Positions 31,989 through 42,115 of a DNA stretch of 64,000 nucleotides are shown piece after piece. The number at the start of each line of letters is the position of its first letter. The stretch's first letter is position 1. Source of the stretch: Amanita rubescens (Eukaryota; Basidiomycota; Agaricomycetes; Agaricales; Amanitaceae); contig WION01000246.1 in assembly GCA_015039365.1 (NCBI GenBank), positions 1-64,000 on the forward strand. Reading direction: 5' to 3'. The notes beneath the pieces were generated by a model, which saw nothing but the letters and a program-made list of their open reading frames with translations, did no database searches and was not told the DNA's origin. The translations under genes were made by a program, and so were the position numbers.

Positions 31989-33150
31989 TGCTGGCCTACG
32001 ACCCATCCAAGCCTGCTGAGCCCACCACACGACGTCCACAGCCTATTGCAGCCTTATCGGGACTTATCGGAGCCCATCGACTGCTATCGTGCACCCTATT
32101 CCTCAGCTGCCAACTTGTAGCATACCTCATGTTCAGGCCTCATGTATCAGACACTCCTGGAGCACAGCCGCCAGTTATTCCATGCCAACCCAACCCTTCG
32201 TTATTCGGACCGCACTCCTTGCCACTTCACCTGTTTCTCCGACACGTGTAGACCACGCTGCACCCTCCCTTCACCTCTCGCACTTGCCTAGCCATCCACC
32301 ACCGCGTTTGGACACTGCCAACACCTCAGCACACGCTACCGCCATTCCTCCGACGCATGCGAGTCAAGATCTTTTTTTTTTCAGCATTTTTTCTTTTCTA
32401 CCCAGGATCGGGATACGGCGCAGCCGTATTCGTTCAAATGGCTACGTTTCATGCTCAATCGGACCCTCAACACATGTCTCATCACCATCAGCAATATCTC
32501 CGCACAGAAACCCTCGCCAAGTCAACCTGCAGCGAAATTGGAGTGTGGGGGATGTTGGGACAGACTCAGATAACGGATATCAGTACGCACAACGCAGGAC
32601 TCACATTAGGCCCTTTATGACTCGACTAGCACCGCTGATTTTACCGACTTCGTCTCCGCCTTTCTTTAACACCGTATTGCACCAACAGCATCTCAGGAAA
32701 CATCATAGCAGCCTTACGGGGTCAGTGCTATTGATCGGATTACTGGGATGACCGCGATCGGGGGAGTTGCGCCCCTCCTCGCCGACATTTTCTACCGCCT
32801 ATAATGACCACCGCCGACATGCCATCTGCTATCCGCACCTCGACACGCCCCTCCTCCACATCCCGACAGCATCCACATCATGCCGAACACAACTGAGACC
32901 TCCGACGACCACCGAGCCCTATCGCCACTGATGACTCCTCCTTTATTCGTGACTATCTACGCATAATCGGACTCTGCAGACTCTTGTCTATGACTACTAC
33001 CGACCTCCGCTGCTCCACCGACATCCTCTCTCACCTCCAACATTCCATCCTTCCTCGCCAATACTCCCCTCACCTCCAACATTCATGTCGGTCTTCCACC
33101 AACATGACGCGGGTTGACGGTGACGTCAACATTCAAAACTGGTGAGCGAG
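31989..33150. other. Remaining internal region of the LTR element, no gene
   Basis: C-rich sequence with short frames only (such as 32089-32751), without recognised motifs. A T10 tract is at about 32372. It ends just before the 3' LTR without a strong polypurine tract (GGTGAGCGAG). Confidence 0.5.
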
Positions 33151-33466
33151 TGTAACGTGCTGATACCGGCTACGTTGTACTCAGTGCTCAAACCTGACAC
33201 ATGGCGGCTCCGACCTCCGACACTGCGGACCCCAAAACCCGATGTTGGATGCATCGGATCGTCGGACGCATGTAGTACATGAGGTCGACATTATATAAAT
33301 GTGTCGTAGTTTAGTTTTTTATACATCTTCCCTTTAGACCACTTCAGTGCAATCGTCCGACAGTGCGGCTGAGGTTGGGTGCAACTGCCCCGTCCACCAA
33401 ACTCATTCGGCACACGCCGAAACACTCGGGGGTTGTGCGCAACACAGCCTCCTTTGAGTTGTTACA
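33151..33466 (+). repeat. 3' LTR of the 27.9-33.5 kb element
   Basis: 316 bp, differing from the 5' LTR at 18 positions, each a CG to TG or CA change on one copy. Confidence 0.85.
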
Positions 33467-33930
33467 TCGGTCCTGTCCTCTCATTTTTTGAGCATTCAGT
33501 CTTTGGTCCTGTCCTTGGTCTTGCCCTCCAGGGCCAAAGGACAGGACAGGACAGGACTCTGCAGCACTATTTTGAGCATTGTGCCAACATTGACAAAGAA
33601 ATCATCAAAGAGATCACCAAAGAGGACAAGTCTCAGGCCTGGACTTGATAAGGGTTTGTAGATAGAGTATTCAATGTTTCTGGGGGTTCTTTGGATCTCT
33701 GAATCCAATGGTGATGTCAGTGTAGTCCAAAAACTGGTTGCAAATGTCTTTAATAATGGTAACATCAGTTGCAACTGGTTGCACAACCGCAAAAGACCAC
33801 ATGCAACCAGTCTTTTGTGGTCCTGGTCCAGTCCTATGAAATTTCCAAAAAAAAAAAGACTGGTTGCAGTTGCAGTTGCCCAAAAAATAACAAAAAGACT
33901 GGACCCAACTGGACTTTAAAACCCTAGTAC
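33467..33930. repeat. GACCAG/CCTGTCC dispersed repeat, copy 2, right part
   Basis: Begins with the duplicated TCGG. It contains the central block GTAGATAGAGTATTCAATG and ATCCAATGGTGATGTCAG shared with 18095-18175, then CAACTGGTTGCA words. Confidence 0.55.
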
Positions 33931-34024
33931 CCTGCCCACCCAAGGCCCCCTGAGAACCCCTCACGAGGGCTCATATAGTTCTGGTACCCCAGGTACTGCT
34001 TGACACCGAAACTTATGACAACAA

Positions 34025-34260
34025 TGATGCATGTCACACTTTGAACAATGCTCTAGCCAACCCAACCACAGCCCCTTCCGTGACTGGTGGCAAAATACCT
34101 TTTCCCCCAGTGCTGTCCTCTGTCCACCTGTCAGCAGTAAATAGGATGGCAAAGGGGAACATAGTCCTAATTGGTGGCCCAGGAGTCACACATCAACAGC
34201 TCAACTTGCCAATGCTCTACCCTATATCCACCCGGTCTTTGCAGATGCAGGTTTCCCTGT
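34025..34260 (+). pseudogene. LINE-like ORF1 remnant, 5' part
   Basis: In the frame that runs into 42449 after removing the LTR element, the sequence reads QLANALPYIHPVFADAGFPV|KAFTGVQW, a pattern resembling the Gag-like ORF1 of Agaricomycete non-LTR elements (by recollection of the family). The continuation after the 34261-42443 insertion is at 42449. It is degenerate upstream of about 34150. Confidence 0.45.
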
Positions 34261-34588
34261 TGTAATGTTCTTACTGAAAGGAACCTAATAAGGTTCCAAC
34301 TTAATCACCCCTTGCGTCTTGCACTGAATCAACGTGTATATGTGATACCGTGCGGTGTACGCGAGTGGGGTAAAGTAAGGTGTAAGATCCTGTCACAATG
34401 TGTGACAACCTACCATATATGTACCATAACATAACTATCTACGAGAATAGAGGAAAACTATCTACAGGGAATAAATGAGGGAGCTAAACGTAGCTCCCAT
34501 CCTCGTATTTGGAGATCCTCAAGGGATCTCCCATCTTGATGAGTATCTTGATGAATATGTACGAGAGCTACATAGTAGCCCCGTTACA
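34261..34588 (-). repeat. 3' LTR of the hairpin-rich element
   Basis: 328 bp. It contains stem-loops at 34280-34297 (7 bp), 34479-34498 (8 bp, loop AACG) and 34511-34531 (8 bp). The only difference from the partner LTR is TGTAATG versus TGTAACG. Confidence 0.9.
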
Positions 34589-36911
34589 TCCTCCCCCACA
34601 AGATTGCATTGTGATCTTAAAGAATGAAGATGTAAGTGCTGGATCTTTGCAATTTGTGTTCAAGGTCTTCGTGAGGTGTAATACACTCGTCACATCCTCC
34701 CCCACTCGCCAAGGGTCACGGGCGATGTATAAAATACGGGAGAGGCTTGCATATGCATTAAACTTGCTTGGGAGAGTAGGAAAGGGGGGAGAGAACAATG
34801 ATTTCACCGAAGTAAAATCGGATTTCTCTCCGAGATGGTGGGGGATAATGGATAGAATCTATCCCCGATATATGCGAACATCCACGATGTTGTTCACTTG
34901 GAGATTGAGCCTGTAGAACATTCGACGTGTGGGCGCGTCGAAATTCGGCGTACCTTCCGAGTATGGAAGGTAGTCACGCGTATGTGACAGCAGGCTGGGC
35001 GCGTCGAAATGAGTTGCGCTCGGTTGGGCGTTGGCGTGGAGGGTCCCGATGACTTGGATAGGATGCCTAGGGTGAGGGCATTGCTCGTGCAAAGTGTGAA
35101 GTCGAACGGCTGAAACGGGGACGCTCCAGAGGCTTTCGACGTCGAGAGGTCGGTACCGGTTGGAAAGGAATAGCCGGGATCCGGTGGTCATGTGACACGC
35201 GCGACTTGCGCGTCAAAATCCGTTTATCGCTAGGGGCAGCGATAATCCAAGGCGGAAGGGAGCTCCGAATCCAGGAGCTCGCCGAGAATACAATACGGCT
35301 TCAAGAGCCGTTCACTATCCGGTGGAGATCGAGAAGAGAGAGAAGAGAGAGAGAGGAAGGAGACGAGACGGCCGTGGGCGGGAGCTGGGCATAAGGTGCG
35401 TTTCTTCGAGTCTCTTCTTCCCTTCGTTGGGTTGGGTTGGCTGACTTGATTGTTAGGATAGTGCGATGGAACTTCAGCGCTGGCCGACAATCAATCCACG
35501 GATAAGAAAAGGAGTAGGGACCAGATATACATGGTCCCGGAATAATAGAAGGTCTTCTCCCCCACACGACGTGCTTGGGGAGAAGGGAGCTTATCACTAG
35601 ACACCAGGTAAGTGTCTAGTATCGTTCCTGTCGACGTGGTTGACGAGCGTCTGAGCCTAGACGCGTATAACAGGCAGATAGCGAGGGTTTGATCCCTCAC
35701 TCGTTTCGACAGAAGGGAACGGGCTCAGGGATAGCCCGTTTGACGTTATCGATGAAGAGGGGGCTGGTAGAATGCGGGAAGGGATGCGGGAGAACGAGAC
35801 GGGACGAGGACTCCAGGAAAGGTATGTTATTCCTTTCCTTTTCTCCAGTTTCTCGCTGACTGATTCTTTCAGCTTGATGATTGTTCGACTATCTCTCTTT
35901 CAGCGTAACGCGGTCGGAATACGAGAGGTTCAAAGATATAGAGCTGGAAGTGCTGCGTGGGCGCAGCTTCGGGACTTGAGGTAAGTCCTATAGCTCTCTT
36001 TGCTCCTGTGCCTGTAACAACTGCGTCGTATAGGCGCGGTATCATATGCAAGTCGACCATTCAACGTCAGGGAGTGGGACTCGTTCGAGTCCCGAATGTG
36101 TTCGGAGAGTTCGTTCGAACTCTCCATCGTTTTGAACGATTGATCCTAACTAACACGCCCAGCGTCTCTTCCCCTTCAAGAAGGAAAAAAAAACGGGCGT
36201 ATATATTAATTGAGGGAACTCTCGTATGAGTTCCCGTGGGTTGTTGAGGGTATAGGCACTTTGGTAAGTCTTTTTATACCCGAGGATTATGATTTACTGA
36301 CGACCTGAATGTAGCGTCGTCTTTTGTCCGTTATAGGTGGTTTACGGCCGGGAGGAGCAGTAGACGAGGTAGACGAGGGATGGCTGCGAGGGAGCAGCCT
36401 TGGCGTCAGGTATGTTCTCGTTTTCTATTCGTTTCGAATTGTATTAACTGCGTCGTATAGATGCAGCTATCCCGGTTCGTCGGACGATAATGGGAGAGGA
36501 CTCAGCACGAGTTCTCTCCAGGATTCTTGTTTGAGACCTGGACAATTCGTCGGTCTCGAGGGTCGGACTATGCGTCGCCCTCTCGCATATTGGAACGAAC
36601 GAGGGCCAGGCGGTATTCCCGATGACGCGGTGTCAAACGGATGGACGGGGAGGACTCTACGGTGAGTCCTCCGGTAAATATTAGTGGAGAGTTCTCCGTT
36701 TTTAGGCTCGGACGAATCTAATACTGACTCGTCACGAGTTTTTTTCCCTTCTTACAAGAAGGAGGTTGTTATTAAGTGTGGAGACTCTCAGGGAGTCTCC
36801 TTCCGAATAAATTGATTAATTTGGTGAGTTATGAGTTTATAACTTGACTGTATCCGTTTTGCTGATATATATTCATAAGTTTACAGATTTACATGTGTGG
36901 AGGGCTCAAGA
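34589..36911 (-). other. 3' non-coding region of the hairpin-rich element
   Basis: No ORF is supported on the sense (minus) strand. It is packed with small stem-loops (36076-36093, 36104-36125, 36214-36235, 36780-36800, 36899-36921) and, on the plus strand, intron-like modules (35981-36033, 36264-36314, 36410-36460, 36662-36705, 36824-36886). A GA-rich tract lies at 35325-35365. Confidence 0.6.
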
Positions 36912-39900
36912 TTAGCCCTCCGAATTAAATCGCAAATACTGCAAGAGGACGACGACGAACGAGACGAAGAAATGGCAATGACGTGGCAGTCTTGCCAGAG
37001 TGCTCGTAAATCGGGATGCGTCGACGTTTGACTGTTGTCGCGGCCTCAAGCAGTCGGTGCGGATGAGATTGGACGGTTTGGGCAGTATTCGTACTGCCCG
37101 ATATAAAGGTGAGTGGCTGTCACCCGGATTATTCATTTTATTGACGACAAGGTGGTTTCGTCGTCTCGAATTGACCGCAATGTTAGGCGGCTTACAGCGG
37201 GCGCGCCAAACGCGTTCGACGCACTCGAAATGAGGGGTTTCCGCCCACCACGAAGGCTCGGGCGAAAGTATAGGCAACGCGTTCGTCGCGGTCTTGGCGT
37301 CGACGTAGGCATAAGAAGGAGGGGCTGAAGTGGGAGACTCGTCATCCTCGATGTACTCGTGGATGATTGTGTACGCCGTCTCTTCGGCCTTGCGATTACG
37401 GACTGTGTGGAAGGTAATGACACTGAGGGCCCACATCATTCTCAACAAAACGTCGAGACCATAGCCAAGAACGAGCGTGACGGCGTAGCCAATGGGTTTG
37501 GGTATAGGTGGTGTGAGTACCACCACGGGTTGAGGTGAGCACTGGCTAGTACTCAAGTTGAGTTTAGTATTAACGATATCCGAAGGACATCGCTGGGAGC
37601 TTCCGAGTCTCGAGACTGGAAGCTCCGAGGGCTTCGGTTGGAGCTGGTCTATATTCAGCTGAAGGGATTGTGGAACCAGCTGAGGCTCGGCTGGCATACG
37701 TGAACGCGGTAGAGGGACCGCGGGGGAATCAAGTGAGTACCGAACGATGTTCGTTTTCACGTTGCTGACAACGCTTAGGTCGCGTTGTTGGATTGTTGTT
37801 CCAGCGGGTCCCTGTGGAGCATCTCGAGGGTACGAGGAGCCGGATTGTCGAGTTCTCCCGGTCTTGGATAAGATGGGAGAAGAGTTAATGGCCTTCTCGG
37901 CCTTACATTCGGGTGAGTACTCGTTGGCACTCGCCGGGTTGATCGATGTTTTGATGACATCCCAAGGACGTCGTCGGGATGTATGAAGCCAGTCGAGATC
38001 AATACTCGACTGTGTGAGCGGACGGACCAGTGGATATGCGTCAAGCTTGAAGATGTGTCTCGGCTGGCAGGATGGAGAAGCCTGCATAGGATAGGCAGAC
38101 GCAGACGAGTGGAACGGCGTGAAGGCCGTATTGGGTACCGGTGAGCGCGGGCTCACGCTCATATCCACGTCACTGACAGTGTGTAGGTTCCGCTGCCATC
38201 GGTTGTTCGCTTCGTCAAACGCAAGTCCGGGGAGCCGCATGATGGATCCCAAATGTTCAGAGGAGAGCTCGTTTGCTCTCCGGGCCTTGGGATGAGGTTG
38301 AGGAACAGCATCAGGTTGTACCAGAGGGGCTTCGGGACTTTCAGGCTCAGGTGAGCGTATCGTTACGCTCGTTTCTATTTCTTTATTGACGACTTTTACA
38401 ATAGGTCGTCTAGAGCCAGATTCGGGGTCGGTAGCCTTGTCAGGTGGACCTTTGGGGATTCGACAAGCGGATTTGTCACAGGCGAGGGAGCGTCGGTTGA
38501 TACGCTCCCGGATATAAGCAGCAGCTCTCGCGAGCTGTCCTCCTTCATTCCTCGAAGGAGTTAGGGTATGTTGGGACTGTCTTCGAACAGTCCCGGTATA
38601 AGGTGAGTGTGGTAGTTCGTGACTCGCCGGTGATTTCTTATTGACGACATTTAGGATATGTCGTCTGGGTACCACCTCAACAGGCGGTGAAGGTTCGTCT
38701 GAGGTTGCACAGATGGATGCGGTTGGCGCAGGACGGATGGACGAGGGAACGGAAGTGTAGAATGGCAGCATGGAGGCTGCTGAGGTATCAGGTATGTTTT
38801 CTTCACTTCTATTGATCTGAACATTAACGACGGTGTTGTAGATCCGTCGTTTCTCCTCCGTTTCATCCGAGAGGAAAAGGTTTGGGACTCGTGCGCCGAC
38901 GAGTCCTTGAAATTGATTAGAGCGCTCAGCGGAACGCTCGCAGATTCCGGAGGACTGAGTTGCTCGTCCTCCCCTGGATTCAGCAAATAGCGAGACTTCT
39001 CCCGCAACGGGAGAAGATGGGCCTTCATTAGTCGGAAGTGAAAGGAATGTATTGGAGACCCGAGAAAGGGTCTCCGACAAACGGTGCGTAGTATTGTTAT
39101 TTACTACATGATTCGTACTCACGACGCTCGACGTGCGTCGTTTAGAATTCATTGAGACAAGGGATGTAGTCCTATCTTTGGAAGAACGGGTTGGAGATGC
39201 CCGAGCTGAGGATACTGTGACGGGCGGGGGTTTTGACAACGAGGAGGCCGTCTTGAGTACAGGTAAGTACTCGACTGCACTTATTCCTTTCGTAGGGCTG
39301 ACTTTCGCCTTTCCAAGATATGTTTTCTCGACATCCCGACGTTTCGGCAAGGGAGCCGAGACGGTTCGGCCAGAGGGCTTATTGCCGATGCGAGAGTTTC
39401 CCTCCGGGAGCTCTCTGGTACTCAGAATGGTATGTTTAGATTGTTCTCCAGTCTTAACGTGTATGCTGGAGCTGAGTGAAGGTCGGGAGATGGACAAGAC
39501 CATCTCCGGGACGGGTTTGTCAAGTATAGGGTTTCGAGCCAGCGTAGGCTCGCGAGCAATATTTGGGGGACTCTTAATGAGTCCCGGGGGTTCAAAAGGA
39601 CTGTCCGGCTTCGCAGAGCTCGGATTAGCTTCAGAACGGGTCATTTGAACTTGTTCGGGCATATTTCGAGTCTCGGGAGTCGAAACTCTCTGATTGGCCA
39701 CAAGTATAACTTGCGGGTGAATTTCTTCAAGAGAAGAGTGTCGCAAAAGGCCAGGATGGACGGGAATGGTGACGGGAGTGGATCCTGGTAGCGTGAGGGC
39801 TACCGAAGCTTCAGGTAAGTTGTTTTTGTTATTTTCTTTTTCTTTGCTAATTACGGCGTCCAGTGTACGCCGTTCTTCCCCCGTTTCACCAAAGGATGGA

Positions 39901-41813
39901 AGAGGAATGACTTGTTCGTTGGCAAGTCGTCCAAATTGGATGGAATGCTCTGCGGAGCGTTCCGGGATGTTTTCGGGAAGCTCGAACGAGCTTCCGAGTG
40001 GTCTTACAGCTCGTTTGAGCTGATCCGAATCTTCTGCATTGGGAGCAGATGGCGTTTTACCAAACGGCCGATTGGCGGCTGGCAATGATACTCTAGAACG
40101 AGTATCAACTCCTTGGTGAGTTCTTCTGCTCGCCGTTTGTTTCGTATTGACAACGTTAGGCGTACGCCGTTCAGAAACGTTTGGAAGAGTTGAATTAGGC
40201 TTGTTTGAGAGCCGGTTTGAAGGGATGGCCCGTAAAAAGGAGACGGGCGAGAGCTTAGACAGCGTGAGGGCTGTCTTGGTCGAAGGTGCATGTTTTGATG
40301 TATCTGCTTGTTCCTTTGTACTAACGATCGCGTTTCCCGTTTGAGGAGTTAACCTGGATGCGACCTTTGAACTAGGAACGCGTAACATAGCGGCGGCAAC
40401 AACTCGGGACTTGGGTAATGACTTAATGGTCCCCGTACTCTTGTCCGAGTGTTTCTGGACAAGTACTGGCGGTTCCGACAATTGTCGCTTCTCAACATGC
40501 GTAGGAGACTTCGACGAAGTACAGGAGACGGCTGGTGCTGTCTCCGCTGTCAATTCTGAGGGAGGTTTCCCATGGAAACCATTATTATGAGCCTTGGATA
40601 GCTCGTTATCCTTGGCTAGGGAACTCCGGCGATTCCTATGGGGTTCCCGAGGTGTAGAAAGGGAGCTTGTCTTCAACGAGCTCAGACGTGTTTGGGAACG
40701 AGTCATTTGAACTCGTTCCGATGCGTTTCGAGACTCAAGAGTCGAGTCTCGCTTTCTTCTAACCTCTCGTATGACTCGTGGAGAGTCGTGTTTGTTTGAA
40801 AGGGTTGAAGGACATGGCTTGGGCGTAGCAGGAGAGATAGGGATTGGCGAGGAGACGGGGATGGGATCAGACGGCTTGTATGCTGCCGAAGCATCAGGTG
40901 AGGGGATATCCTCGCCTTTTACATGTATACTAACGACGGAGTTGCAGGTCCGTCGTTCCTCCCGCGTTTTACCCAGAAGAGATGGAGTCTGGGCTTGCAA
41001 ACCAGCAAGTCCATGTATCGACGTGGAGCACTCGGTTATGTGCTCCTTTGGCGTTTCGGGAAGTGTAGGCGTATCCTGGTCTTCCGCAGATGATTTGGAA
41101 ATCGTGGAGGCCTCCTGTTTCACTCGAGGTGCGGGAACGGCTTTGGGGCGCGTCGCGTCGCGCGAATTTACGCGTATTGAGTCCCAAGCTTCGACTAATG
41201 TCCAGAAGTCCTCGGATAGCATTTCCGGGGCTATTGAACCATCGTATAAGTCCAGGTACGCGTCGCGCCAAACGTATTGCAAGTCGCGTGAAGGTTCGTC
41301 GATACTGAACTGAGATTTAAGATATTCTGCGACAAAATCATTAAACTCATTCGCGTCGTCGTAGACGAGTTGGGAACACTCGGGATAGTGTTCCCGTTCG
41401 AGAGTTTCATGTTGACTATGTAGGGTACCGGACATTAGGTCTGGTTCCCGAGTCTCAGACGTAGAATTACTGAAGTTTATGTTGTGGGGCGAGCCAAACT
41501 CACGCTCGCCCGAAAGAGTAGATGTATGAGCTTCAGACGACTTATTCAAATGACGGGGAGTAGGTGAATACTCCCAGGCCAGCTTAAATGTCGAGTCTGG
41601 TAACATGCGAATCTTATATTGGGCAGTTCGCCTGGGTGTTGTCGCTACACCCTTAATGTGTTCTAATTCGTCGTAATACCACTTGGGAATAGCGGCGTAT
41701 TGGTTCGTTTCGACCCTCCTCGGGAACGAGTCCGGAGGGTCATCCTTAAAGTATTGGGAGTTCCGTAAAACTCCCGGTGGGTTGAGTCTCGGGTTTCGAG
41801 ACTCGTTGGGCAT
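36912..41813 (-). CDS. Giant disordered ORF with C-terminal TM segment and PPxY; probably captured host gene
   Basis: Open for about 1630 codons; the ATG at 41813-41811 (MPNESRNPRL) is the first methionine, about 300 bases after the 5' LTR. The N-terminal 230 residues look globular (AIPKWYYDELEHIKGV, WRDAYLDLYDGSIAPEML). The middle is Ser/Thr/Pro/Arg-rich and contains a degenerate triplicated block of about 350 residues (ERSAE..QF, EERR..VV, then PDAS/PEAS/PDTS; DNA near 38.8, 39.8 and 40.9 kb). Near residues 1440-1468 is a hydrophobic segment GYAVTLVLGYGLDVLLRMMW continuing ALSVITF, then basic RNRK and a PPSY motif at about 1498-1501, with a second hydrophobic run at the C-terminus. The TM core matches the intron-containing relic at 10.06-10.8 kb. 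Function unknown; a membrane-anchored adaptor is inference. Confidence 0.7.
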   Translation of the reverse strand: MPNESRNPRLNPPGVLRNSQYFKDDPPDSFPRRVETNQYAAIPKWYYDELEHIKGVATTPRRTAQYKIRMLPDSTFKLAWEYSPTPRHLNKSSEAHTSTLSGEREFGSPHNINFSNSTSETREPDLMSGTLHSQHETLEREHYPECSQLVYDDANEFNDFVAEYLKSQFSIDEPSRDLQYVWRDAYLDLYDGSIAPEMLSEDFWTLVEAWDSIRVNSRDATRPKAVPAPRVKQEASTISKSSAEDQDTPTLPETPKEHITECSTSIHGLAGLQAQTPSLLGKTREERRTCNSVVSIHVKGEDIPSPDASAAYKPSDPIPVSSPIPISPATPKPCPSTLSNKHDSPRVIREVRRKRDSTLESRNASERVQMTRSQTRLSSLKTSSLSTPREPHRNRRSSLAKDNELSKAHNNGFHGKPPSELTAETAPAVSCTSSKSPTHVEKRQLSEPPVLVQKHSDKSTGTIKSLPKSRVVAAAMLRVPSSKVASRLTPQTGNAIVSTKEQADTSKHAPSTKTALTLSKLSPVSFLRAIPSNRLSNKPNSTLPNVSERRTPNVVNTKQTASRRTHQGVDTRSRVSLPAANRPFGKTPSAPNAEDSDQLKRAVRPLGSSFELPENIPERSAEHSIQFGRLANEQVIPLPSFGETGEERRTLDAVISKEKENNKNNLPEASVALTLPGSTPVTIPVHPGLLRHSSLEEIHPQVILVANQRVSTPETRNMPEQVQMTRSEANPSSAKPDSPFEPPGLIKSPPNIAREPTLARNPILDKPVPEMVLSISRPSLSSSIHVKTGEQSKHTILSTRELPEGNSRIGNKPSGRTVSAPLPKRRDVEKTYLGKAKVSPTKGISAVEYLPVLKTASSLSKPPPVTVSSARASPTRSSKDRTTSLVSMNSKRRTSSVVSTNHVVNNNTTHRLSETLSRVSNTFLSLPTNEGPSSPVAGEVSLFAESRGGRATQSSGICERSAERSNQFQGLVGARVPNLFLSDETEEKRRIYNTVVNVQINRSEENIPDTSAASMLPFYTSVPSSIRPAPTASICATSDEPSPPVEVVPRRHILNVVNKKSPASHELPHSPYTGTVRRQSQHTLTPSRNEGGQLARAAAYIRERINRRSLACDKSACRIPKGPPDKATDPESGSRRPIVKVVNKEIETSVTIRSPEPESPEAPLVQPDAVPQPHPKARRANELSSEHLGSIMRLPGLAFDEANNRWQRNLHTVSDVDMSVSPRSPVPNTAFTPFHSSASAYPMQASPSCQPRHIFKLDAYPLVRPLTQSSIDLDWLHTSRRRPWDVIKTSINPASANEYSPECKAEKAINSSPILSKTGRTRQSGSSYPRDAPQGPAGTTIQQRDLSVVSNVKTNIVRYSLDSPAVPLPRSRMPAEPQLVPQSLQLNIDQLQPKPSELPVSRLGSSQRCPSDIVNTKLNLSTSQCSPQPVVVLTPPIPKPIGYAVTLVLGYGLDVLLRMMWALSVITFHTVRNRKAEETAYTIIHEYIEDDESPTSAPPSYAYVDAKTATNALPILSPEPSWWAETPHFECVERVWRARCKPPNIAVNSRRRNHLVVNKMNNPGDSHSPLYRAVRILPKPSNLIRTDCLRPRQQSNVDASRFTSTLARLPRHCHFFVSFVVVLLQYLRFNSEG

Positions 41814-42115
41814 CACTCGAGCCCGTAAACGCGTGTAGGTGTTGGTGTAGGCTCGAGGGGATTGGTAGATGGATTATGTGGGTTTTGTTGTCTTCGTAAA
41901 ATTGAAGTAGCTTGGACTGTGTCACAAGCGTCGTTTCGGGTTTCTGGGGTCCGGAACGCGAGATGGAGGTTCTAGAGAACCTCCAGGGGGTATTTGGGTG
42001 CTTGTAAGACGCTTTCTTGGTGTTGTTGGATGTAGATAGTTTTTCGAGAGGGATATATGTTGAAATCTTCCAAATGGGAAGATTGGCACAGTACACTTGT
42101 GAAAGTGCAAAAAAG

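Larger units (their letters stand above)
27874..33466 (+). mobile_element. Non-coding LTR element (LARD/TRIM-like) hosting nested insertions
   Basis: LTRs of 316 bp at 27874-28189 and 33151-33466 share TGTAAC...GTTACA ends. The flanks show a 4-bp match, TCGG. A primer-site-like TGGAGCCCACTGC starts two bases after the 5' LTR. The 18 LTR differences are all CpG transitions. The internal region is about 5 kb, of which 2.4 kb is a hAT insertion and about 1 kb another MITE-like insertion. The remaining 1.5-2 kb has no pol motif, only short frames. It must have been mobilised in trans by an autonomous relative not present here. Orientation is inferred from the primer-site position. Confidence 0.8.

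Noticed and set aside
39133..41313. Plus-strand frames of 85-180 codons (39133-39648, 39766-40023, 40771-41313)
   Set aside because: Shadows of the giant minus-strand ORF; low-complexity and without family resemblance. The intron-like modules there are reported instead as a structural observation.
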